Source: Buchnera aphidicola (Drepanosiphum platanoidis) (GTDB lineage Bacteria > Pseudomonadota > Gammaproteobacteria > Enterobacterales > Enterobacteriaceae). Taken from it: a stretch of 64,000 bases of DNA. A model generated the notes under the pieces. It made no database searches. It saw only the letters and a list, made by a program, of their open reading frames with translations, and was not told the origin of the DNA. This document shows, piece by piece, positions 48,851 to 58,734 of the stretch. The first letter of the stretch is position 1. Each line of letters begins with the position of its first letter. The position numbers and the translations under genes were made by a program. The stretch covers positions 310,001 through 374,000 of the forward strand of contig NZ_OZ026537.1 in the NCBI RefSeq assembly GCF_964020165.1, written 5' to 3'.

Positions 48851-48972
48851 TAATATTTTTTTAATTTTTTAATTTTTAGAATATTATTTATTAAATCTAT
48901 TTAAAAATTTAAAAATTTTTTTATATATTTAAATTTAAGAAATAGAATAAATTTTTATATAAAGGGTAAAAA

Positions 48973-50892
48973 ATGTTAGTTATTAAATTTTCGAATAAAA
49001 AACAAATTTTGTATAAAAAATTTGTATCTATTCGTAAAATTCTAAAAGATCAAAACATAAATTTTAAAAATAAAAAATTTTTAGGAATTTTTTTAAATGA
49101 TAAAATTGTTAATTTAGATAAAATAGTAAAAAAAAATTCTAAAATAAAAATTATATCTAACAAAAGTTCTATTTTTTTAAATATTATTAGAAATAGTTGT
49201 CTTCAGTTATTTTCTTATAGTATTAAAAATTTATGGCCAGATTCTAAATCTTATTTTGGCCATATTAATGATTGTGGTTTTTATTGTGATATTGTATTGA
49301 ATAAACCATTAACAGAAAAAAAAATTTATTTAATTAAAAAAAAAATGTTAGATCTTTCTAATAGAAAGTACAATATTTTTGAAAAATTAATTACATTTAA
49401 AAAACTTGAAAATTATTATAAATCTTGTCAAGAAAATTATAAATTAAAATTTTTACAGAAGAATTATAAAAAAACTGATAATGTTAAAGTTTATTATCAT
49501 GAAGATTTTATAGATTTAAAGTTAGATGATCAAGTTTTTAACATAAAATTATGTAAAAATTTTAAAATACAAAGTTTTTCTGGAATACAAAAAAAAGTTT
49601 CTTGTTTAAATCAACATTTTCAAAGAGTATATGTAACATCATGGATTAATAACATTCAATTAAAAAATTATTTAAAAAAAACACTTGATTTAAAAAAAAG
49701 AGATCATAGAAAAATTAATAAAACTTTAAATTTATATCATTTAGATAAAAATGTTCCGGGAATGATTTTTTGGCATGCTAATGGACTAATTATTTTTAAA
49801 GTTCTTAAAAAATTCATTCAAAAAAAATTAGAAAAATATTTATATCAAGAAGTTCAAACTCCTATATTTATGGATAAAAAAATTTGGGAAAATAGTGGTC
49901 ATTGGCAAAATTATAAGAATTTAATGTTTTCTACTAAATCAGAAAATAAAAATTATTGTATAAAACCAATGAATTGCCCTGGACATATTAAAATTTTTAA
50001 TAATACGATTAGATCGTATAAAGATTTACCATTTCGAATCTCAGAGTTTGGTTTTTGTCACAGAAATGAACCTTCTGGTTCTTTACATGGTTTATTAAGA
50101 GTTAGATGTTTTACTCAAGATGATGCTCATATTTTCTGTAAAATAAGTCAATTAGAAAAAGAAATAAAAAATTGTATAAAAATAATATATGATGTATATA
50201 ATACTTTTTCATTCAAAAATGTTTTAATTAAATTATCTACTAGACCGGAACAAAGAATTGGAAAAGATAAAATATGGGATTATTCTGAATCAATATTATT
50301 AAAAGTTTTAAAAAATTTAAATTTATCTTTTTCTATTAGTTCTGGAGAAGGAGCATTTTATGGTCCAAAAATAGAATTTGAATTAGAAGATTCTTTAAAC
50401 AGAAAATGGCAATGTGGAACTATACAATTAGATTTTTATTTACCAAAAAGATTAAATGCTTTTTATATAAATAAAAAAAATTTTAAAAAAAATCCCGTAT
50501 TAATTCATAGAGCAATATTAGGGTCTATAGAAAGATTTATAGGAATTTTAATAGAAGAATATTCAGGAAAGTTTCCTTTTTGGTTATCTCCTATACAAAT
50601 TGTAGTTTTAAGTATTAACAAAAAAATTAATTCTTATACTAAAAATATTTTTAAAATTTTAAAAAATAATAATATTAGAGTTTTATTAGATAATAGTATA
50701 AAAAATTTAAGTAAAAAAATTAAAAAATATATAGCATTTAAACCACCATATATTATTATATGTGGGAATAAAGAAAAAAAAAATTCTACTATTTCTGTTA
50801 GAAAAAGATCAAATAAATTTGATAAAAATATTAAGCTTAAAGATTTTATAAAAAAGATTATTGAAAAAAATAAAAAAAATTATAGGAGGTAA
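48973..50892 (+). CDS. thrS: Threonine--tRNA ligase with degenerate editing domain
   Basis: Class II synthetase. The protein has 639 residues (E. coli 642): TGS domain (1-60), N2 editing domain (about 65-225), catalytic core and anticodon domain. The core zinc site is intact (C335 in KPMNCPGH, His in HGLLRVRCFTQDDAH, His in LIHRAILGS). The editing site is not. The HxxxH motif and its neighbour (H73, H77 and the His of LLGHA in E. coli) read N74, Q78 and Y82, and the C182/H186 pair reads K183 and Q187. Charging should work, but clearance of Ser-tRNA-Thr should not. It is followed by infC after 3 bases. Confidence 0.96.
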   Translation: MLVIKFSNKKQILYKKFVSIRKILKDQNINFKNKKFLGIFLNDKIVNLDKIVKKNSKIKIISNKSSIFLNIIRNSCLQLFSYSIKNLWPDSKSYFGHINDCGFYCDIVLNKPLTEKKIYLIKKKMLDLSNRKYNIFEKLITFKKLENYYKSCQENYKLKFLQKNYKKTDNVKVYYHEDFIDLKLDDQVFNIKLCKNFKIQSFSGIQKKVSCLNQHFQRVYVTSWINNIQLKNYLKKTLDLKKRDHRKINKTLNLYHLDKNVPGMIFWHANGLIIFKVLKKFIQKKLEKYLYQEVQTPIFMDKKIWENSGHWQNYKNLMFSTKSENKNYCIKPMNCPGHIKIFNNTIRSYKDLPFRISEFGFCHRNEPSGSLHGLLRVRCFTQDDAHIFCKISQLEKEIKNCIKIIYDVYNTFSFKNVLIKLSTRPEQRIGKDKIWDYSESILLKVLKNLNLSFSISSGEGAFYGPKIEFELEDSLNRKWQCGTIQLDFYLPKRLNAFYINKKNFKKNPVLIHRAILGSIERFIGILIEEYSGKFPFWLSPIQIVVLSINKKINSYTKNIFKILKNNNIRVLLDNSIKNLSKKIKKYIAFKPPYIIICGNKEKKNSTISVRKRSNKFDKNIKLKDFIKKIIEKNKKNYRR

Positions 50893-50895
50893 AAT

Positions 50896-51432
50896 ATTAA
50901 ATTTAATAAAAGATATAATAATATTAGAACGCATAAAATTAATGATGAAATAATATCTAAATTAGTTAGATTAACTGATTCTTCTGGAAAATTTTTAGGT
51001 ATTGTTAAAACCTCTGAAGCATTAAAGCGTTCAATTAAAGAAAATTTAGATTTAGTTGAAATTAGTCCTAATGTAAAACCACCAGTTTGTAAAATTATGA
51101 ACTATGGAAAATTTTTGTATAATAAGACTAAAGCTTTAAAAGAACAAAAAAAGAAACAGAAAATAGTTCATATTAAAGAAGTTAAATTTAGACCTAGTAC
51201 GGGAGAAGGAGATTATCAAGTTAAATTAAAAAGTTTAATACGATTTTTAAATTTTGGTAATAAGGTAAAAATAACTCTAAGATTTAGAGGTAGAGAAATG
51301 GCCCATCAAAAAATTGGTGTAGATGTTTTAAAAAGAGTTCAAAAAGATCTTCATAAAATATCAATAGTTGAATTTTTTCCTTATAAAATTGAAGGAAGAC
51401 AAATGGTTATGATTTTGTCTCCTAAGAAATAG
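50896..51432 (+). CDS. infC: Translation initiation factor IF-3 (AUU start)
   Basis: Controls start-codon selection on the 30S subunit. The start is the ATT at 50896, giving about 178 residues (E. coli 180), with [20 protein letters not shown] aligned to the E. coli N-terminus that also starts at AUU. The strong Shine-Dalgarno AGGAGGT (50884-50890) overlaps the last thrS codons and stop. Starting at the first ATG (51097) would remove 67 conserved residues. The body is highly conserved ([68 protein letters not shown]). The AUU codon makes the gene self-limiting in E. coli. 36 bp before rpmI. Confidence 0.95.
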   Translation: MKFNKRYNNIRTHKINDEIISKLVRLTDSSGKFLGIVKTSEALKRSIKENLDLVEISPNVKPPVCKIMNYGKFLYNKTKALKEQKKKQKIVHIKEVKFRPSTGEGDYQVKLKSLIRFLNFGNKVKITLRFRGREMAHQKIGVDVLKRVQKDLHKISIVEFFPYKIEGRQMVMILSPKK

Positions 51433-51468
51433 TATTAAATTTTTTATTTTTTTTTGATAAAATAATAT

Positions 51469-51666
51469 ATGCCAAAAATAAAAACTTTAAAAAGTGCTTA
51501 TAAACGTTTTAAAAAAACGTCTTCTGGTAAATTTAAAAGAAAACAAGCTAATTTAAGACATCTTCTTACTAAAAAAGGAAATAATAGAAAAAGAAAATTG
51601 AGATTAAAAACTTTAGTATCTAAAAGAGATTTAACTTGTTTAAAATTATTTTTACCTTATTCATAA
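51469..51666 (+). CDS. rpmI: 50S ribosomal protein L35
   Basis: 65 residues as in E. coli, starting [20 protein letters not shown] and continuing [25 protein letters not shown] and ending LKLFLPYS. This is the standard L35 pattern. It lies between infC and rplT in the conserved infC-rpmI-rplT operon, where L20 regulates translation in E. coli. No obvious Shine-Dalgarno precedes the ATG, so coupling to infC is possible. Confidence 0.96.
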   Translation: MPKIKTLKSAYKRFKKTSSGKFKRKQANLRHLLTKKGNNRKRKLRLKTLVSKRDLTCLKLFLPYS

Positions 51667-51704
51667 TTTATATTTTAGTAAAAAATTTTTTGGAGACATT
51701 TAAA

Positions 51705-52058
51705 ATGGCTAGAATAAAGAGAGGAGTAACATCTCGAGCACGCCATAAAAAAATCTTAAAAAAAGCATCTGGTTATTATGGAGCTCGATCTAGAAGTTAT
51801 CGCTCTGCTTATCAAGCTGTAATAAAATCAGGTCAATATGCTTATAGAGATCGAAAACAAAAAAAACGTGTTTTTAGAAGTTTATGGATTTCCAGAATTA
51901 ATGCCGCAATTAGAAAGAAAAAAATTTCTTATAGTAAATTTATGTATGGAATTAAGAAATCTTCTATTCAATTAAATAGAAAAATTCTTTCAGATATAGC
52001 TATTTTTGATAAAATAGCATTTTCTAAAATTATAAAAAAAGTGAGTTCCTTTTTTTAA
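51705..52058 (+). CDS. rplT: 50S ribosomal protein L20
   Basis: Early 50S assembly protein and, in E. coli, repressor of its own operon. With the ATG at 51705 ([20 protein letters not shown]) it has 117 residues (E. coli 118). GGAGAC upstream is the ribosome-binding site; the open frame extends further upstream but that part is unconserved. Motifs are [39 protein letters not shown] and INAAIRK. 38 bp after rpmI; a terminator hairpin follows. Confidence 0.96.
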   Translation: MARIKRGVTSRARHKKILKKASGYYGARSRSYRSAYQAVIKSGQYAYRDRKQKKRVFRSLWISRINAAIRKKKISYSKFMYGIKKSSIQLNRKILSDIAIFDKIAFSKIIKKVSSFF

Positions 52059-52141
52059 TTTTTAAATTTTTTTAATAAAATAAAATATTTTTTTGTTTTT
52101 TTATATTCAAAAATTTTTTTATTATATTTATTAAACTGATG

Positions 52142-52164
52142 AGCTTCCTTAAAGGAAGCTTTTT
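52142..52164 (+). terminator. Rho-independent terminator after rplT (position of the pheST attenuator)
   Basis: AGCTTCC (52142-52148) pairs with GGAAGCT (52154-52160) around loop TTAAA and is followed by TTTT; further weaker pairing of ACT with AGT extends the helix. In E. coli the pheM leader peptide and attenuator lie between rplT and pheS. Here the terminator remains, but I see no Phe-rich leader peptide. Confidence 0.7.
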
Positions 52165-52219
52165 AGTCTTTATTATTAATAATTAAAATTTCAAAAATTT
52201 TTTTTTGGAGCTGAAAAAT

Positions 52220-53206
52220 ATGATTTTAACTTTAAACGATAAAAAAAAAATTTTTAATAGAATTAAAAATTGTTGGGATATTAATGATTTAGATTTAATA
52301 AGATTAAAATATTTGGGAAAAAATGGATATATAGTTAAAGAAATTAAAAAATTAAAAAAAATGTCTTTAAAAGAAAAAAAAATTTTTGGAAGTTTTATTA
52401 ATGATTTAAAAAAAAAAATAATTTTTTGTATAAAAAAACAAAAACAAGCATTAAATATTTTAAAATTAAAGAAAAAAATTCATACAAATTATGTTGATGT
52501 ATCTTTATCTACCATATATCATCATAATGATAAAGGAAGTATTCATATTATTACAAAATCAATAAATAAAATGAAGTCTTTTTTTTATAGATTAGGTTTT
52601 TCTTTATTTATTGGCCCTGAAATAGAAGATCAATATTATAATTTTGAATCGTTAAACATCCCATTTAATCATCCTTCTAGAAATAAAAATGATACTTTTT
52701 GGATTAATTCATCAAAGTTATTAAGAACTCAAACTTCTAGTATGCAGGTTAGGATTATGGAAAAATATTCTCCTCCTATAAAAGTTATTATTCCTGGAAA
52801 AGTATACAGAAAAGATTCTAGTTCTAGACATAGCCCTATGTTTCATCAATTAGAAGGATTTATAGTGGACAAAAACGTAAGTTTTTCTAATTTAAAGTGG
52901 ATAATATATGAATTTTTAAAAGATTTTTTTAAAAAAAAAATTTCTATTAGATTTAGAAATTCTTATTTCCCTTTCACTGTTCCATCTTTTGAGATAGATA
53001 TTTTAGATAAAAATTTAAAATGGTTAGAAATTTTAGGGTGTGGCATGATTCATCCTAAAATATTAAAGAATGCAAAAATTGATACAGAAATTTATTCAGG
53101 TTTTGCTTTTGGAATCGGAGTAGAAAGAATGATTATGTTAAAATATAATTTAACAAATATTAAATTTTTTTTTAAAAATCATTTAAGTTTTTTAAAACAA
53201 TTTTAA
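52220..53206 (+). CDS. pheS: Phenylalanine--tRNA ligase alpha subunit
   Basis: Catalytic subunit of the alpha2-beta2 class II enzyme. The ATG at 52220 gives 328 residues (E. coli 327); an in-frame TTG 15 bp upstream lies in the GGAG ribosome-binding site and is unlikely. Motifs are the coiled-coil N-terminus, FIGPEIEDQYYNFESLNIP, LLRTQTSSMQVR, KVYRKDSSSRHSPMFHQLEG and the C-terminal LEILGCGMIHPKIL with GFAFGIGVERMIML. 14 bp before pheT. Confidence 0.96.
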   Translation: MILTLNDKKKIFNRIKNCWDINDLDLIRLKYLGKNGYIVKEIKKLKKMSLKEKKIFGSFINDLKKKIIFCIKKQKQALNILKLKKKIHTNYVDVSLSTIYHHNDKGSIHIITKSINKMKSFFYRLGFSLFIGPEIEDQYYNFESLNIPFNHPSRNKNDTFWINSSKLLRTQTSSMQVRIMEKYSPPIKVIIPGKVYRKDSSSRHSPMFHQLEGFIVDKNVSFSNLKWIIYEFLKDFFKKKISIRFRNSYFPFTVPSFEIDILDKNLKWLEILGCGMIHPKILKNAKIDTEIYSGFAFGIGVERMIMLKYNLTNIKFFFKNHLSFLKQF

Positions 53207-53220
53207 AATAGTGAGAGAAC

Positions 53221-55635
53221 ATGAAAGTTAGTATGTTATGGTTAAAAAGTTGGTTTTGTCTTAAAACAATAAAAAATGATCAAATTTGTAATCAATTAAC
53301 AAAAATAGGTTTGGAAGTAGAAAGTTTATTAGTAGAAGATAAAAAAATTTGTGATTATATTTTAGTTGGTAAAATTGTATCAATATCTTCTTTTTTATTT
53401 AATGACAATGTTATGAATATTTTTAAAATTTTTTTAGGACATAATAAAATTATTACAATTATTGATAAAAATAAAAATAATTTTTTAAATTTAGGTTTAA
53501 AAGTAGCAGTAGCTATAGAAAAGGCTTTGATTAAAAACAATATTAAAATAAAAAAAAAAAAAATAGGAAATTTTTTTTCTGAAGGAATTTTTTGCTCTTA
53601 CATTCATTTAAATTTATTAGGAAATTTTAAAAAAATTATTATTTTTCCAAAATATTTTAAATCTGGTTTAAAAGTAACAAAAATTTTTAATTCTTCTAAA
53701 AAAAATTGTACAATTGTATTGAATATTACTCATAATCGAAATGATTGTTTAAGTATAATTGGAATAGCAAGAGAAATTTGTTCTTTTAATAACATTTTTC
53801 TAAAAAAAATAAATTTTTTTTCAATTATACCTAAAATTAAAAATAACTTAAATTATTTTATAGAAAGCTCTAAACTTTGTAAAAATTATTTAGGAAGATT
53901 TATAAAAAATGTTAATACTTCAATTAATACTCCTTTTTGGATGTTAGAAAAATTAAGATTATGTAATATTCAATCTATTAATATTATTTATGACATTATA
54001 AATTATGTATCCATTGAATTAAATCAGTCTTTTCATATATTTAGTTTAAATGAAATAAAAAAAAATATTTTAATTAGATTTTCAAAAATAAATGAAAAAT
54101 TTTGCTTAAATGATAAAAAAGATATTTTAATAAAAAAAAAAATTTTAGTTATTTCTAATAAAAAAAAAATTTTATCTTTAGGTAATGGATTTATAACTTC
54201 AAAAAAATCATCCATTAATAAATTTATAAATAGTATATATATAGGAATTGGAGAATTTAATAAAAAAGAAATTGATAAAGTAAATTTAAAATATTATAAG
54301 TACAATAAAGGATTCGATAATAATTCTAGGTTCATAGATAAAAATTTACAAAATTATTCTTTAGAATATGCTTCTAAATTAATATTAGATTTATGTGGGG
54401 GTATACCAAGTACAATTAAGTATGTAAATAAGGAAAAAAATATATTTAAAAAAATAACCGTCTTTCATAAATGTTTTTATAAAATATTAGGATTTAATTT
54501 AAAAATTAGTATTTTTTTAACTATTTTAAAAAAATTAAGTTATAAAATATTTTGTATAAATAAAAAATTTTTTAAAGTGTCTCCTCCTACTTTTAGATAT
54601 GATATTTCTTTACAAGAAGATGTAATTTCTGATTTTCTAAGAATATATGATATTAACACTATTAAATTAATTCCTTTAAAAAATAAATTAATAATTTCTA
54701 AAAAAAATAAAAAATTTAATAATTTAAATAAGTTAAAATATATTTTTTCAAATTTAGGTTATTCTGAAGTTATTAATTATAGTTTTATAAATAATAAATG
54801 GAAAAACTTTTTTTTCCCTAATAGAAAACCTATCAGGGTTATAAACCCTATTTCTAAAGATTTTTTATTTATGAGAAATTCACTTTGGAATAATTTATTG
54901 AAAAATATTATTTATAATAAAAACAGACAAGAAAAAACTATAAAAATTTTTGAGATTGGAGATTGTTTTTTTAAAAAAAATTGTTTTTCTCCAAATTTTC
55001 ATCAAAAAACATTTTTTTCTGGAGCAATATTTGGTTTATTAAAGCAAAAAACATTTTTTTCTAAAAAAAAAATTTTTAATTTTTATTCTTTAAAAAAAGA
55101 TTTAGAAAAATTATTAAAAATTTTTTTAGAAGATATTACATGTTTAATTTGGAAAAATAGTGTTATTCAAGGTTTATGTTGTTCAAACAGTGCTAAAATT
55201 TATTTAAATAAAACAAAAATTGGACATTTAGGAATGTTAGATTTTAAAATTCAAAATTTTTTAAATTTAAAATTTCCTGTTTTTTTATTTGAATTATTTT
55301 TGGATAATTTAGTTGTTAACAAAAATAAATTATATCGATCTCATTCTCCTTTTTTTCCAACAATAGAAAGAGACATATCTCTTTTAGTTTCAAAAAATTT
55401 TTTAGTTAATAAATTATGTGTAATATGTAAAAATTTTTCAAAAAAAATTTATAATGTTTACATTTTTGATATTTATCAAGGTAAAAAAATTCCTAAAAAT
55501 AAAAAAAGTGTGTCTATAAAAATAATTTTTAAAAGTTTTAAAAAAACTTTAAAAGATTTGGAAATTGATTTAATAATAAAAAATTTTTTAAAATTTTTAA
55601 ATAAAGATTATGCAATAAAATTAAGAAAACAATAG
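53221..55635 (+). CDS. pheT: Phenylalanine--tRNA ligase beta subunit with degenerate editing domain
   Basis: Structural, tRNA-binding and editing subunit. The protein has 804 residues (E. coli 795). The EMAP-type tRNA-binding domain (about 40-150), B3/B4 editing domain (about 210-400), B5 (SPPTFRYDISLQEDVISDF), catalytic-like fold and C-terminal anticodon domain (SPFFPTIERDISLLV) are recognisable. In the editing pocket H272 (E. coli H261) is kept, but E. coli R244 aligns with Q251, the GGIFGGE loop reads GNGFITS, E334 aligns with G342 and A356 with N367. Clearance of Tyr-tRNA-Phe is probably lost. It converges with glyS. Confidence 0.94.
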   Translation: MKVSMLWLKSWFCLKTIKNDQICNQLTKIGLEVESLLVEDKKICDYILVGKIVSISSFLFNDNVMNIFKIFLGHNKIITIIDKNKNNFLNLGLKVAVAIEKALIKNNIKIKKKKIGNFFSEGIFCSYIHLNLLGNFKKIIIFPKYFKSGLKVTKIFNSSKKNCTIVLNITHNRNDCLSIIGIAREICSFNNIFLKKINFFSIIPKIKNNLNYFIESSKLCKNYLGRFIKNVNTSINTPFWMLEKLRLCNIQSINIIYDIINYVSIELNQSFHIFSLNEIKKNILIRFSKINEKFCLNDKKDILIKKKILVISNKKKILSLGNGFITSKKSSINKFINSIYIGIGEFNKKEIDKVNLKYYKYNKGFDNNSRFIDKNLQNYSLEYASKLILDLCGGIPSTIKYVNKEKNIFKKITVFHKCFYKILGFNLKISIFLTILKKLSYKIFCINKKFFKVSPPTFRYDISLQEDVISDFLRIYDINTIKLIPLKNKLIISKKNKKFNNLNKLKYIFSNLGYSEVINYSFINNKWKNFFFPNRKPIRVINPISKDFLFMRNSLWNNLLKNIIYNKNRQEKTIKIFEIGDCFFKKNCFSPNFHQKTFFSGAIFGLLKQKTFFSKKKIFNFYSLKKDLEKLLKIFLEDITCLIWKNSVIQGLCCSNSAKIYLNKTKIGHLGMLDFKIQNFLNLKFPVFLFELFLDNLVVNKNKLYRSHSPFFPTIERDISLLVSKNFLVNKLCVICKNFSKKIYNVYIFDIYQGKKIPKNKKSVSIKIIFKSFKKTLKDLEIDLIIKNFLKFLNKDYAIKLRKQ

Positions 55636-55717
55636 TTTTTTATAAATAAAATTTAAATTAATTTATATGTTTTAATTTATTTTAATAAATTTTTTTTTAA
55701 AAAAATTTTTTTATTTT

Positions 55718-57784
55718 TTATATTAAATAAGAAAAATTTGCTATTAAATAAAATATTTTTTTTATTTTTTTTAATATATATAATCTATTTTTTTTTATTT
55801 CAATATTATGATGATTAATCATAAAATTTGTAAAGAAATAATTAATTAATTTTTCAATTTTTAATAATTGATTAATAATTTTTTTAAATTTTTTTGATTT
55901 ATTTAAAATATTAATAAAAAAATTAATTTTTTTTATTTTTTTAAAAAAAATTTTTTCTGATTGATTTTCAAAATTTTTAATATTTTTTTTTTCAATTTTT
56001 ATATTTTTATTTTTATTTAATATATTGATTATTCTTTTATATAATAAAATTATTTTTTTTGATTTTGGTAAATCTAAAAAATAAAATATAGTTTGGATTT
56101 TTTTATTAATAACATTAATATCTTCGTTATTTATTTTTAATACTGATTTTATAACATTTTTATAATTTTTTTTTTTTTTATAAATTTTATAAAATCTTTT
56201 TATAATAAAATTTTTTATTTTTAAAATATTTTTTTTTTTAAAATTTTTAATTTTATAAATATAAAAAATTTTTTTTAATAAATACTTGATATTTATAAAA
56301 ATATTATTATTTATTATAATTTTTAAAATTCCAATTGATAATCTTCTTAACGCAAATGGATCATAATTTTCTGAAATTTTCTTTTGTATTATAAATACAC
56401 CTACTAATGAATCTAACTTATCTGATAAAGATAATATAGCTCCTATTGTTGTTTTAGGAGTATCATCATAAGAATTAATAGGTTTATATTGTTCTTTTAT
56501 AGCTTTTGAAATTTTTTTATCAAATCCTTCTTGTTCTGCATAATAAGATCCTGCTACTCCTTGTAGTTCTGGGTATTCTATAACAATATTATTTAATAAA
56601 TCACATTTTGATAAATTTGCAGAGATTATTGCTTTTTTTTTATTAAATTTTACATATAAATAAAAAATTTTTATTATTTTTTTTATTCTTTGCACTTTAT
56701 CATAAATATTTCCTAGCTTATTATAAAAAATTTTTTTTTTTAATAAACTTAAATTATTAAGTATTTTTTTTTTTTTATCTTTTTTAAAAAAAAAATTTGC
56801 ATCTTGCAATCTTGATTCTATTATTGAATTTATACCTTTGATAATATGATTATTTTTTTTATTTTTTGAATTTATTATAAAAATAAAATAATTAGATAAT
56901 TTTTTATTTTTATTAAATAAAGGGAATATTTTTTGAATATTTTCAAGAATATGAATAATAAAATTTTCAGGAATCTTTAAAAATTTTTTTTTAAATTTTC
57001 CAATTATTGCTTGTGGCCATTCTACTATAGAAGTTATTTCATTTAATAATGATTTTTTATATCTTATAGTTTTTTTTATTTTTTTTAAAATATTTTTAAT
57101 TTTTTTTATAATTTTTTTTCTTCTTATATAATAATTTGAATATACATATCCTTTTTTTATAAGAATTTTAGGGTATTTTTTAGCATGTATAATTTTAATT
57201 TTTTTATTTTTAATAAAAAAATTTCCTTTAGTAAATCTAGTAGAGATAACATCAAAAATTTTTATATTTATTATTTTTTCATTTAGTAATACTACAAGAT
57301 TTCTTAATGGTCGGTAAAATTTATATTTTTTTTCGTTCCACCTCATAAAATAAAAACTTTTTATTTTTAATATTATAGAAAAAATAATATTACATAATAT
57401 TTTTTTTATATTTTTAAAATTTTTTTTTGTTGGATATATTAACCATTTTTTATTTTTTTTTTTTAATATTTTTGTATCTTTAAGACAAATTTTTAATTTT
57501 TTCATCCAAAATAAAGCTGATTTCTTGACACTTCCATCATTATTAAATGATTGTTTTATTGATGGTCCTTTTTGAATTTTTTTTTTAAATGTTTTTTTAA
57601 AATTTATATTTTTTACTTTTATAGCTAATCTTCTAGATGATGCAAACCATTCAATTTTTTCATATTTTATATAATTTTTTTGAAATTCTAAGATAAATTT
57701 TTTTAATAAATTTTTTGCAATATTTTTTAATAATTTTGCTGGTAATTCTTCTGTTCCTAACTCAATAAAAAAAATTTTTTTCAT
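55718..57784 (-). CDS. glyS: Glycine--tRNA ligase beta subunit
   Basis: tRNA-binding subunit of the alpha2-beta2 glycyl-tRNA synthetase. The protein has 688 residues (E. coli 689). It starts MKKIFFIELGTEELPAKLLK. EWFASSRRLAIKVKN, KGPSIKQSF, FYRPLRNLVVLLN, EITSIVEWPQAIIGKF and the HD-like region YPELQGVAGSYYAEQEGFDK, then LSDKLDSLVGVFI and DPFALRRLSIGILKII, are typical. The C-terminal 180 residues are a Lys/Ile/Asn desert and hard to align. Second gene of glyQ-glyS, 74 bp after glyQ. Confidence 0.95.
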   Translation of the reverse strand: MKKIFFIELGTEELPAKLLKNIAKNLLKKFILEFQKNYIKYEKIEWFASSRRLAIKVKNINFKKTFKKKIQKGPSIKQSFNNDGSVKKSALFWMKKLKICLKDTKILKKKNKKWLIYPTKKNFKNIKKILCNIIFSIILKIKSFYFMRWNEKKYKFYRPLRNLVVLLNEKIINIKIFDVISTRFTKGNFFIKNKKIKIIHAKKYPKILIKKGYVYSNYYIRRKKIIKKIKNILKKIKKTIRYKKSLLNEITSIVEWPQAIIGKFKKKFLKIPENFIIHILENIQKIFPLFNKNKKLSNYFIFIINSKNKKNNHIIKGINSIIESRLQDANFFFKKDKKKKILNNLSLLKKKIFYNKLGNIYDKVQRIKKIIKIFYLYVKFNKKKAIISANLSKCDLLNNIVIEYPELQGVAGSYYAEQEGFDKKISKAIKEQYKPINSYDDTPKTTIGAILSLSDKLDSLVGVFIIQKKISENYDPFALRRLSIGILKIIINNNIFINIKYLLKKIFYIYKIKNFKKKNILKIKNFIIKRFYKIYKKKKNYKNVIKSVLKINNEDINVINKKIQTIFYFLDLPKSKKIILLYKRIINILNKNKNIKIEKKNIKNFENQSEKIFFKKIKKINFFINILNKSKKFKKIINQLLKIEKLINYFFTNFMINHHNIEIKKNRLYILKKIKKIFYLIANFSYLI

Positions 57785-57858
57785 TTTTATTTAGCTCTGT
57801 TAAAAATTTATTATAAATAAGTAAAATAATTTTATAGAAATTTTTATAGAATTTTGAT

Positions 57859-58734
57859 TTATTTATAAATTTTCAAATATTTTTCTGCAATTTTTTTTGT
57901 AATTTTTCTAATTTTTATTATATAATTTTGACGTTCTGAAGAAGATAGTACTTTTCGAGCATCTAACAAATTAAAAAAATGAATAGAATATAATATTTTC
58001 TTATAAGCTGGTATTAATAAATTGTGTTTTTTTATTAATCTTTTTGATTCATTATAAAATAATTTAAATGCTGAAAATAAAAATTTTGAATTAGATTTTT
58101 TAAAATTATATAAAGATTCTTCTACTTCTTCTTTAAAAAAAAGGTCATGATAATTTTTTATATATTTTTTATTATTATTCCATATTAATTTATAAATATT
58201 TTTTACTTTTTGAATATGAGTCGAAAGTCTTTCTATTCCATATGTAATTTCTACAGCCACTGGTTTACAATCTAATCCTCCTATTTGTTGAAAATATGTA
58301 AATTGAGTTATTTCCATTCCATTTAACCATACTTCCCATCCAATTCCACAAGCCCCTAATGTAGGATTTTCCCAATTGTCTTCTATAAATTTTATATCAT
58401 TTCTTTTTGTATTAATTTTTAATTTTTTTAATGATTTTAAATATATTTTTTGAATATTTTTTGGTGGAGGTTTAATAATTACTTGAAATTGATAATATTT
58501 TTGTAATCTGTTAATATTTTTTCCATTTCTTCCATCAGTAGGACGTCTAGATAATTGAGGATATGCATAAGCAAAATCATTTTTCTCTAAACAAGAGAAA
58601 AATGTTTTATAATGAAAGGTTCCTGCTCCAATTGGAAGATCTAAAGGTTGTAAAATGATACAATTATTTTTATTCCAATATTTTTCTAGTATTTTAATTG
58701 TATTATAAATATCTATTATGTTTTTATTTTTCAT
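57859..58734 (-). CDS. glyQ: Glycine--tRNA ligase alpha subunit
   Basis: Catalytic subunit of glycyl-tRNA synthetase. The protein has 291 residues (E. coli 303). Motifs are [48 protein letters not shown], the motif-2 [35 protein letters not shown] and [20 protein letters not shown]. All are nearly identical to E. coli. The C-terminus is slightly short. First gene of glyQ-glyS; diverges from nfo. Confidence 0.96.
   Translation of the reverse strand: MKNKNIIDIYNTIKILEKYWNKNNCIILQPLDLPIGAGTFHYKTFFSCLEKNDFAYAYPQLSRRPTDGRNGKNINRLQKYYQFQVIIKPPPKNIQKIYLKSLKKLKINTKRNDIKFIEDNWENPTLGACGIGWEVWLNGMEITQFTYFQQIGGLDCKPVAVEITYGIERLSTHIQKVKNIYKLIWNNNKKYIKNYHDLFFKEEVEESLYNFKKSNSKFLFSAFKLFYNESKRLIKKHNLLIPAYKKILYSIHFFNLLDARKVLSSSERQNYIIKIRKITKKIAEKYLKIYK

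Noticed and set aside
51636-51704. N-terminal extension of rplT overlapping rpmI
   Set aside because: L20 proteins begin at MARIKRGV, which has its own GGAGAC ribosome-binding site; the extension is shifted-frame rpmI and spacer sequence.
52161-52219. Search for a pheM-like leader peptide before pheS
   Set aside because: No ATG-led frame with a run of Phe codons is present between the terminator and pheS.
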